Shown in pieces: positions 56,914 to 64,000 of a stretch of DNA of 64,000 nucleotides (its first letter is position 1; every line of letters begins with the position of its first letter). The notes under the pieces were generated by a model. The model was given only the letters and a program-made list of their open reading frames with translations, made no database searches and was not told where the DNA came from. The stretch is from Halodesulfovibrio spirochaetisodalis (GTDB lineage: Bacteria > Desulfobacterota > Desulfovibrionia > Desulfovibrionales > Desulfovibrionaceae), in NCBI RefSeq assembly GCF_001672295.1, contig NZ_JXMS01000019.1:1-64000 (forward strand), read 5' to 3'. The position numbers were made by a program, and so were the translations under genes.

Positions 56914-57318
56914 TCAAGGTTCGAGACGAACTCCAAGATTTTGGATTTCTTCTATGAGCACTCGTTTGCGGATAGGTTTTACAATGTAACTTGTTGCATC
57001 TCCAAGGAAAAATGCGTCATGGACTTCCTGACTGTCATCAAGGCCGGATATCATGATCACTTTTGCACCTTCCGGTGGCAAAATGCCGTATTCTTTTTCA
57101 AGGTCGCGGATTTCACGCAGGGCATCCTGTCCGTCAATATTCGGCATCATAATGTCCAGCGTAATCACGTCGTAAGGCTCTCCAGCCTCAAGCGCCTGGC
57201 GAAAAGCCTCAACGCCTTCTTCTCCGTCTGCTGCGAGATCGGAATACCCGTATGGATGAAGGATTTTTTGCACGAGTCGGCGGCTGTCGAAATCGTCATC
57301 AACAATTAGAAACTTCAT
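56914..57318 (-). CDS. CheY-like single-domain response regulator
   Basis: 134 residues from ATG 57318, with GGAGG eight bases upstream; the frame is open five codons more. The receiver is complete: acidic DDDF cluster, phosphoacceptor Asp in DVITLDIMMPNIDG, SGLDDS and the IVKPIRK lysine. There is no output domain, so it acts on a protein partner. No kinase or flagellar gene is adjacent. Confidence 0.92.
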   Translation of the reverse strand: MKFLIVDDDFDSRRLVQKILHPYGYSDLAADGEEGVEAFRQALEAGEPYDVITLDIMMPNIDGQDALREIRDLEKEYGILPPEGAKVIMISGLDDSQEVHDAFFLGDATSYIVKPIRKRVLIEEIQNLGVRLEP

Positions 57319-57466
57319 TTGGGAAACCTCCATATGGACTATCGCTATACCATTACACCGACTTTTTGCAAAGCGTCAGCGGATTATAACCTGTAGCAGA
57401 CAAGATACTTACGGGCTCGAAGGAGAGAACGCAAGGCATCAATAGGGAGGTTTTTTTTGACAGTAA

Positions 57467-59113
57467 CTAGACTCCGGCAGCTTTGAATGCAGCAGAAACC
57501 ATGGCCTGCGCTTCTTTTTGTAAGAGTGCGAGATGATCCTTGTCCTTAAAACTTTCAGTATAAATTTTGTAAATATCTTCAGTTCCTGAAGGGCGTGCTG
57601 CAAACCAGCCTGATTTAGTAACGACTTTTAATCCTTCAATAGAAGCGCCGTTGGCAGGAGCCTGAGTCAGTTTTGCCAGAATCTGCTCACCTGCAAGTGT
57701 ATCGGATTCTATCATTTCAGGTGACAGCTGCTTCAATGCAGATTTTTGTTCCGGTGTAGCAGGAGCCTGTAGGCGTTCATACAGTGGTGTCCCGAATTTT
57801 TCTGTCATGGCGTCGTAGTGCTGTTGCGGGTCTTTACCGGTAACAGCAAGAATTTCTGCAGCCAGCAGGTTCAGGATGATCCCGTCTTTGTCTGTTGTCC
57901 ATACGGTGCCATCTTTGCGCAGGAAGCTTGCACCAGCACTTTCTTCACCGCCGAATCCATAACTGCCGTCAATAAGTCCCGGAACAAACCACTTAAAGCC
58001 TACCGGTACTTCTGCAACTTTTTTACCCAGAGATTCCACGACAAGGTCGATCATGTGGCTTGAAACAAGTGTTTTGCCAACTACAGCGTCTTCTTTCCAC
58101 TGCGGACGATGTGTAAACAGGTATTCAATGGCAGCAGCAAGGTAATGGTTCGGGTTCATCAGCCCTTTGCTGCAAACAATACCGTGTCTGTCTGTGTCAG
58201 GGTCATTGCCACAGGCGATGTCATAATGGGGCTGAAGACGGATCATGTCTGCCATTGCCCATGGTGAGGAACAATCCATACGGATAACACCGTCTCTGTC
58301 CATAGGCATGAAGCGGAACGTCGGGTCAATTTCTTTGTTTACTACTTCAATATTCAAACCGTACCGTTCGGCAATAGGCTCCCAATACGCTTCGCCTGCA
58401 CCGCCAAGAGGGTCTACACCAATGCGGATACCAGCTTTTTTGATGGCTTCCATATCGATAATATTTTCAAGATCATTCACATACGGCGTGCGGTAGTCAT
58501 AGCGCAGAGTGGTTGGAGCCTCCAGTGCCTGTGCAAGAGGAACACGTTTTACTTCGCTGTTATTGCCGCGGATAAGTTCATTAGCGCGATCTTGTACCCA
58601 TTTCGTGGTCTTTGTGTCTGCCGGCCCACCATTTGGTGGATTATACTTGAACCCACCGTCCTGAGGCGGGTTATGGGATGGAGTAACCACAATACCGTCA
58701 GCCTGATCATTATGATCTCGGTTGTATGTGAGGATAGCATGGGAGATGACCGGAGTAGGGACGTATGCGTCGTCTTTTTCAATCTGCACAGTCACTGAGT
58801 TTGCTGCCAGAACTTCCAGCGCAGTCTGATGGGCTGGTTCTGAAAGGGCGTGGGTGTCTTTGCCCATAAACAGAGGGCCTGTGTAGCCTTCTTTTTTACG
58901 ATACTCACAAATAGCCTGTGTTACCGCAGCAATGTGCATTTCATTAAAACTTGCATTAAAGGCAGAGCCTCTGTGTCCGGAAGTGCCGAAGGCTACTTGC
59001 TGTTGCGGCTCATTTGGATCCGGCAGCACCGTGTAGTAAGCTGTAACAAGTTTTTGGACATTTATAAGATCTGACGGAAGTGCTTTTTTACCGGCTTTTG
59101 GACTGATTGCCAT
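57467..59113 (-). CDS. pgm: Phosphoglucomutase
   Basis: 548 residues from ATG 59113, with GAGGAA upstream; close to the 546 residues of E. coli Pgm. The phosphorylated serine lies in VVTPSHNPP (Ser146), the metal site in [11 protein letters not shown], and the sugar loop in GGEESAG. It interconverts glucose 1- and glucose 6-phosphate for glycogen and nucleotide-sugar synthesis. Monocistronic. Confidence 0.96.
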   Translation of the reverse strand: MAISPKAGKKALPSDLINVQKLVTAYYTVLPDPNEPQQQVAFGTSGHRGSAFNASFNEMHIAAVTQAICEYRKKEGYTGPLFMGKDTHALSEPAHQTALEVLAANSVTVQIEKDDAYVPTPVISHAILTYNRDHNDQADGIVVTPSHNPPQDGGFKYNPPNGGPADTKTTKWVQDRANELIRGNNSEVKRVPLAQALEAPTTLRYDYRTPYVNDLENIIDMEAIKKAGIRIGVDPLGGAGEAYWEPIAERYGLNIEVVNKEIDPTFRFMPMDRDGVIRMDCSSPWAMADMIRLQPHYDIACGNDPDTDRHGIVCSKGLMNPNHYLAAAIEYLFTHRPQWKEDAVVGKTLVSSHMIDLVVESLGKKVAEVPVGFKWFVPGLIDGSYGFGGEESAGASFLRKDGTVWTTDKDGIILNLLAAEILAVTGKDPQQHYDAMTEKFGTPLYERLQAPATPEQKSALKQLSPEMIESDTLAGEQILAKLTQAPANGASIEGLKVVTKSGWFAARPSGTEDIYKIYTESFKDKDHLALLQKEAQAMVSAAFKAAGV

Positions 59114-59394
59114 TGTATGCTTCCTCATTATGTTAGTCTGTGTAATTTGAATCTACAGGGTAGAATAGTATCACGGGGTATTTTGCTGGCGAAAGGATAA
59201 CTGTTTCGCATGGGAGATAGGTTATGCGGGCTGTATCTCTTGCCAATAGTCGTTGGGTTGGCCAGGTAGGGCGTATTTATCAGCAGATAGTAAAAAGTAA
59301 GCTAAAACTGTTGTGCTGCGGTGTTGATGTACTTTAGAGGAGGTTACAGCAAGGTAAGTACGGGCAGCATGCGGTAATAAATGCCACTTTGAGA

Positions 59395-62300
59395 TTATGA
59401 GACGTTCTTTTCGTCGTGGCGAGTAAGATATTCTGTAACTTCGTCCATAGACCCTTGAGCATGTTTAATGAACGTTTCAAGCAGCAGGCGGGCTTCATCC
59501 AAGTCTCCTTCACGTGTCAGGTGCTCCATCTGTTGAGCTGTGAATGCGAGTTTAGTTGCACCTACAGACCCCATAGTTGCCTTAAGTGTGTGGGCAATAC
59601 GGGAGACTTCCTTAGAGTCATTGTCGGCAAAAGCTGACTGTAAAAGCTCCAGTGTTGCCGGGAGAGACGACAAATATGTTCCAAGTACTTTGGTGACGAT
59701 GTTGAGCTTTCCATTGACCATATCTTCTATGATTGCAAAATTTACGTGCATTTCAGTAGTAGAATCCTGTGCTTTTAGCAATGCTGAATCCTGTCCGGCA
59801 GTCTGTGAGCGGGAGACTTGAGTTGTAAAGACGGAACGCAATATTTGTTGCAGTGAATATAAAGTAATAGGTTTTTGAAGCCACTCGGTGACTTCTCCAT
59901 CGTGGAAGTTATCTTTGGATGTAACAGAGTCGTGCGCACTGATTGTTACAATTGGAATAGAGGTATCAATTTCCGGTACTTCACCTGCTCTGATACGTTT
60001 GATCGCTTCAAGGCCGTCCATGACAGGCATCTGTACATCCATCAAAATAATGTCAACATCAGTGCACGCCAGCATTTCAAGTACCTGCTTACCGTTTTCA
60101 GCAAGATAGACGGTATGCCCGTCTTCTTTAAGCATTTGCATAACCACTTCCTGACTGAAGAGGTTGTCTTCAGCCACCAGTACATTGAGTGATGGCATTG
60201 GAGGTACTTCTGTGTGGGATTCGGTGCAGAAGAGCGGTGCAGAGTCTGTGTTTTCAGATGAAACATGACACGGTATTTGAACCGTAAAAATTGAACCTTT
60301 ATTCAGAGAGCTTTCTACACTGATGGAGCCTCCCATGCGTGCTGCAAGGCGTTGGGAAATTGCTAACCCAAGCCCGACCCCACCGTGTGCTGCTGCAGTA
60401 AAGTGTTGCAGCTGGGCAAAACTATCGAAAATTTCTTCCAGTTTATCCTCGGGAATGCCGATGCCTGAATCAGTAACAGCGCAAGTGAGCAATACCTGCT
60501 CTTCCTGAGTAGTTTCGCTTGTATCCCCAACAGGAACTTGTGTTGTTGTGTTTTTAATCGGGATCGCAGTGCAGGAAACGTTCACCTTGCCTTCATTTGT
60601 AAACTTTATGGCGTTCCATATAAGGTTAACAAGAATCTGCTTAATACGTTCTTTATCTCCTGTAAGGAAGGGCGGAACAGACTCTTCTGTTATCACGTTG
60701 AAATCAAGATTCTTTTTTAATGCTTCTCCGCGCATCAGATCGCGAATGTTGCACATCATTTCCGGTAAGGAAAATGGTGAGAGTTTGAGTGAAAGGGCGT
60801 CTGATTCTATGGCAGAAAAGTCGAGCAAGTCGTTGAGCAAAGTAAGGAGGGAGCTTGATGCCTTGTAGAGAACTTCCATATTACGGTGACGGTACGGGTC
60901 AGTCTCTGAGCGTAGGCTGAGTTCAGATATGCCGATAATGGCGTTCATAGGCGTCCGTAGTTCGTGACTGATATTTGCCAGAAAGTTGTTTTTGGCAATG
61001 TTCGCTGCTTCTGCGGCCTCTTTGGCAGCAATAAGATTTTGCTCTGCTTCTTTTTGCACGGTGATGTCGCGTACTGTTCCTTCAAAGCGAATTGACCCGT
61101 CTGGTGCTGTTCGCAACCGTGCGCTTTCCATTACCCAGAGAGTTCTTCCGCTTTTTGTGCGGATTTGTGATTCAAAATTTGAAACAAAACGCTTTTTCAG
61201 CATGATGTTTACGAATTCGGAGCGCCGTGTTGAACTGACGTAAAAATGATTTTCGAACCCTCGAAAAGAATTACGCATTTCTTCAACAGATGAGAACTCA
61301 AAGATATTTAAAAACGCGGGGTTGGCATTGAGGATTTCGCCGGAAAGGGTACTCTGAAATATACCGTCTTGCGCATTCTGGATGATGTCACGGTAGTTTG
61401 CTTCTGTTTTTGCCAGTGCTGCCAGAGTTTTCTGTTGATCTGTAATGTCTTCAAAACATTCAATAAGCCCTGTTATCTGGCCGAAACCATCGAGCATTGG
61501 TTCTGTATTTTTGATGATGGTACGCAATTCGCCGTTTTTTTGCCTGAGAGAGTGGCGATTACCGCATGTGGGAGCTTGCCTGTATGGTGAAAGGGCGCAT
61601 TCTTCCTTGCAGGTATCCAGAAATACTGCTGAACACGGACGACCGATCATCTCAGCAGCTTTGTAGCCGGTCAGTTCTTCAGCACGCTTGTTCCAGCTGT
61701 CTATTTTTCGATCCAGCGTAATGGTAAATACGGCGCTAGGCACAACATGTGTGAGTTGCTCCGCTTTTTGGCGTGCTGTAAGGGCGCGAATCTCAGCTTT
61801 TCGTCGGACAACGATTTCTTCCTGTAATTTTTTGAGATGCTTTGCCGTGGATTTTTTACTGTCAGCGGCCTCTTTAAGGCTGCGTGCCAGTGAGGTGTTT
61901 TTAATGAGCACGTGGGAAGCAATGGCAATACTTGCTGCTGCCGCAAGGAAGACTCCGTAAAAGATAAGAAGAATTCCGTCTGAAAATTGCCCACGCGTAA
62001 GCTTTGATGTTTCTATGAAAGAGATTGCGGTGATCTTTCGTTTAAGGACAGGCATGAGCCGCATGGTCATAGGAACCGGCTTACTATTAAGGTGGGCTGC
62101 ATTGTTGATTTCCATTAATGTATATGGCGGAGCGTTTAGCAGCTTTTTGATAGAAAAATGTAGTGTTTCAGATGTGGTAAGCTGAGAGAATGGAGTACGT
62201 TTGTAAACAAGGACAAGGTTGAATTGTTCTGAATTCTGGAGCAGGCGGAGGTATTTTTCTATGGCGGAAGAGGACATCGTTGCTGTGAGTTCACCGACGT

Positions 62301-62871
62301 GTCTGCCTCGTATGACGTATGGAATGGAGATAGATAGCTGGCGTTGTATACCTCCCTGCTGCAAAGAAAGAGGTTTGCTAGGGGCAACAGAATACCCTTC
62401 AGAAACAGTAGAAACGCTTACAGGGGCACCACTGCGGTTGCTCGTGGTAGCGCGAATGCGCATTTGAGATTGGTAGTCTACAAAATTAACTTCAGAGAAA
62501 ATGTATTCTCCTTGTACTTTGTACTCAATGATGAACCGCTGCAGTACCGCTTCGATATCCGCCATAATGGCGAGCATCCCATAGTCCAGTGAGATGCCGA
62601 GTGCTTTGTTGTGAAAATAACTGGAAAAAGCCTGTGCGGATGCAAGCGTTCGCAAATCCCTGTTACGTTCAGCGAAATAGCCCTTAAATGCACTTGCTAC
62701 TTTTTGCGAGTCATTAATAAATTGTTGCTGCTTAATCTGCTGCAATGAGTACTGAGAATGATGAAGAAGTATACCCAGCACCAAGAAGGCGCATACTATG
62801 ATTGCACAGAGTGTCAGTATGATATTGAATGATTTTTTACCCGAAAAAAGTTGTTCAAGCGGTTTGCTCAT
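59395..62871 (-). CDS. Hybrid sensor histidine kinase with receiver and HPt domains
   Basis: 1158 residues. Membrane segment 1 (about 14-34), an extracytoplasmic sensor, membrane segment 2 (about 298-322), a helical linker, two PAS domains (about 370-600), then HisKA (phosphorylated His636, [13 protein letters not shown]). These are followed by the ATPase domain with [18 protein letters not shown], a receiver (Asp945, [11 protein letters not shown]) and HPt (His1094, [11 protein letters not shown]). This is a full BvgS/ArcB-like phosphorelay; the final response regulator is not adjacent. It starts within the TAATG overlap of the solute-binding protein gene, which probably supplies its ligand sensor. 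Confidence 0.94.
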   Translation of the reverse strand: MSKPLEQLFSGKKSFNIILTLCAIIVCAFLVLGILLHHSQYSLQQIKQQQFINDSQKVASAFKGYFAERNRDLRTLASAQAFSSYFHNKALGISLDYGMLAIMADIEAVLQRFIIEYKVQGEYIFSEVNFVDYQSQMRIRATTSNRSGAPVSVSTVSEGYSVAPSKPLSLQQGGIQRQLSISIPYVIRGRHVGELTATMSSSAIEKYLRLLQNSEQFNLVLVYKRTPFSQLTTSETLHFSIKKLLNAPPYTLMEINNAAHLNSKPVPMTMRLMPVLKRKITAISFIETSKLTRGQFSDGILLIFYGVFLAAAASIAIASHVLIKNTSLARSLKEAADSKKSTAKHLKKLQEEIVVRRKAEIRALTARQKAEQLTHVVPSAVFTITLDRKIDSWNKRAEELTGYKAAEMIGRPCSAVFLDTCKEECALSPYRQAPTCGNRHSLRQKNGELRTIIKNTEPMLDGFGQITGLIECFEDITDQQKTLAALAKTEANYRDIIQNAQDGIFQSTLSGEILNANPAFLNIFEFSSVEEMRNSFRGFENHFYVSSTRRSEFVNIMLKKRFVSNFESQIRTKSGRTLWVMESARLRTAPDGSIRFEGTVRDITVQKEAEQNLIAAKEAAEAANIAKNNFLANISHELRTPMNAIIGISELSLRSETDPYRHRNMEVLYKASSSLLTLLNDLLDFSAIESDALSLKLSPFSLPEMMCNIRDLMRGEALKKNLDFNVITEESVPPFLTGDKERIKQILVNLIWNAIKFTNEGKVNVSCTAIPIKNTTTQVPVGDTSETTQEEQVLLTCAVTDSGIGIPEDKLEEIFDSFAQLQHFTAAAHGGVGLGLAISQRLAARMGGSISVESSLNKGSIFTVQIPCHVSSENTDSAPLFCTESHTEVPPMPSLNVLVAEDNLFSQEVVMQMLKEDGHTVYLAENGKQVLEMLACTDVDIILMDVQMPVMDGLEAIKRIRAGEVPEIDTSIPIVTISAHDSVTSKDNFHDGEVTEWLQKPITLYSLQQILRSVFTTQVSRSQTAGQDSALLKAQDSTTEMHVNFAIIEDMVNGKLNIVTKVLGTYLSSLPATLELLQSAFADNDSKEVSRIAHTLKATMGSVGATKLAFTAQQMEHLTREGDLDEARLLLETFIKHAQGSMDEVTEYLTRHDEKNVS

Positions 62872-63749
62872 TATGGGGAACTCTTCATAAAGAATTTGTT
62901 AAAATAAATGTATGAGTTCGGGTAATAGCAATTGACTAGCTTTCTGTATTCTCCGCTTTCCCATAACTTCGTGAAAAAGACGTTGAACTTTTCTTTGAGT
63001 TCAGGGGAATCCAGTGCAAATGCGACACCCATGTTCTGCTGTCTGGCAATTGGCCCGATAATTTTAAACGAGTACGGCCATGTCTCTAATGCCATTAAAG
63101 CACTGGGGGATTCCATGAGAAAAATATTATATTTGGAAGTGATGAACGATATGGGCTGCTTCATGGACTGCAGGGCAACATTCTTTACTGCACCGGCAAT
63201 GTTTTGAAGGTGGGGGAAGAGGCGCACGTCAATGCAGATATTCTCTATGCCGTACACGGTTTTTTTAGATGTTTTGGCAATGGTTTTGATAATATCTTTG
63301 GACAGATTTCCTGTGGGAGAGATGGGTTGAATGTCTGCCTTAGGCTTTGCCAGCAACCAGACTTGGGCAGTAAATGTAGGGAGGGAAAACAGTACGTGCT
63401 GTTTGCGATTTTTGAGGATTGTCAAACCGCTTGCAAGGACATCGCCTTTAACGGAAGTTGTTGTGTTTGAGTGCACGTCGAAGCCCGTAAGGTCTGGGAT
63501 AGCGTTCGTCCATGTCGTTGGAATAAATTTGTACGTAACTCCGATGTACTCTGAAAAACGCCGCATGAGAGCGCAATCGAGTCCGTCTGCATTGGTATCG
63601 GCAAAACGTGCATAAGGAACGCCAAGGTGACGTAGTTCTCCGCGGGCGCGGATTTCAGAAAGGGTGATACTATAGCTTGTGGAGTGGAATGAAAGAATAG
63701 AAAAAATGCAGAAAATGAGAGCGGTGAGCCCTGCTGGTAGCTTTATCAC
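62871..63749 (-). CDS. Periplasmic solute-binding protein (family 3), partner of the hybrid kinase
   Basis: 292 residues from GTG 63749 after GGGAGG. A signal peptide (about 1-27) precedes an amino-acid-type binding fold with [25 protein letters not shown] and a late [16 protein letters not shown] block. There is no transporter gene nearby. The stop codon overlaps the start of the hybrid kinase gene (TAATG), so it most likely detects a ligand for that kinase rather than feeding a permease. Confidence 0.85.
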   Translation of the reverse strand: MIKLPAGLTALIFCIFSILSFHSTSYSITLSEIRARGELRHLGVPYARFADTNADGLDCALMRRFSEYIGVTYKFIPTTWTNAIPDLTGFDVHSNTTTSVKGDVLASGLTILKNRKQHVLFSLPTFTAQVWLLAKPKADIQPISPTGNLSKDIIKTIAKTSKKTVYGIENICIDVRLFPHLQNIAGAVKNVALQSMKQPISFITSKYNIFLMESPSALMALETWPYSFKIIGPIARQQNMGVAFALDSPELKEKFNVFFTKLWESGEYRKLVNCYYPNSYIYFNKFFMKSSP

Positions 63750-63768
63750 AAAGAAACCTCCCGAGTGA

Positions 63769-63796
63769 GGCTACTCTGCTAAAAAACAGAGTAGCC
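63769..63796. repeat. Inverted repeat after ychF
   Basis: A perfect 10-bp stem (63769-63778 with 63787-63796) has an A-rich 8-nt loop. No T-run follows on the minus strand, so it may be a weak or Rho-assisted end for ychF. Confidence 0.5.
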
Positions 63797-63818
63797 ATGT
63801 CGACTTGGGAAGTGTGTA

Positions 63819-64000
63819 CTATACATTAAAGAGGAAGTGAACAACATCCCCATCTTTAACGATATATTCTTTTCCTTCAGAGCGTAAAGCTCCGATGGCA
63901 CGGCAGGCTGCTTCCGTTTTATTTTCTACGAACGCATCATATGCGATGACTTCTGCACGGATAAATCCACGCTCAAAGTCGGTGTGAATAACACCAGCTG
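63819..64000 (-). CDS. ychF: Ribosome-binding ATPase YchF, C-terminal part (partial)
   Basis: The minus frame from the right edge to the TAG at 63819 encodes 60 residues ([20 protein letters not shown] and [17 protein letters not shown]). This is the TGS-domain end of the Obg-family ATPase YchF/OLA1. The gene continues beyond the window. Confidence 0.92.
   Translation of the reverse strand, partial: AGVIHTDFERGFIRAEVIAYDAFVENKTEAACRAIGALRSEGKEYIVKDGDVVHFLFNV

Overview
The window is a stretch of chromosome from a Desulfovibrio-type sulfate reducer (Desulfovibrionaceae). A marine, moderately AT-rich lineage such as Halodesulfovibrio would fit, but that name is inference from gene content and order only. 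The pointers are a yajC-secD-secF operon followed directly by a cytochrome c553 gene, a three-gene LutABC-type lactate oxidation operon, a gcvH-gcvPA-gcvPB-lpd operon, large chemoreceptors with a cysteine-containing PAS domain, and many two-component proteins. I see no phage, insertion sequence, CRISPR array, tRNA or rRNA.

Layout. 1-2767: the tail of an unidentified gene, then a minus-strand pair (MBOAT O-acyltransferase and an SGNH-like protein) typical of polysaccharide O-acylation. 3602-9298: yajC-secDF, cytochrome c553, a small His/Met-rich membrane protein, a heme O synthase-like prenyltransferase and a b-type-like membrane protein; the cytochrome c oxidase subunits expected here are absent. 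9428-13208: NAD synthesis from aspartate (nadC, nadA, nadB). 13369-24737: MgtE, two chemoreceptors, a pentapeptide-repeat protein, a queuosine-precursor transporter, a diguanylate cyclase and a lipase-like hydrolase. 24738-25816: a gene-free stretch of about 1.1 kb. 25817-32779: MarC, LutABC, small unknowns and a catalase. 33111-39468: an unrecognised effector-like protein, a MATE exporter, a radical SAM enzyme of unknown role, a membrane-anchored coiled-coil protein and a ThiC-family enzyme. 39983-49650: a D-2-hydroxyacid dehydrogenase, a giant AsmA protein, a ZraSR-like kinase/sigma-54 regulator pair, and envelope proteins. 49988-51841: a GNAT plus MerR-methyltransferase operon. 52194-59113: the glycine cleavage operon, a CheY-like regulator and phosphoglucomutase. 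59395-64000: a hybrid kinase translationally coupled to a solute-binding protein, then the end of ychF.

Most of the window is housekeeping. The parts most worth a second look are: (i) a composite repeat of about 155 bp, present twice in convergent intergenic regions, whose terminal hairpin differs by three base pairs that all stay paired; (ii) the oxidase-less cytochrome c553/CtaB locus; (iii) a MerR-methyltransferase fusion with a candidate operator; (iv) an NtrC-type regulator with a Q/N/G/Y-rich, prion-like linker; (v) the unrecognised 326-residue protein; (vi) the unassigned radical SAM enzyme; and (vii) a ThiC-family enzyme without a visible TPP riboswitch. Where the first possible start codon was not the best supported, I moved starts to codons with a good ribosome-binding site and say so. 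All family names come from reading motifs by eye; no database search was run.
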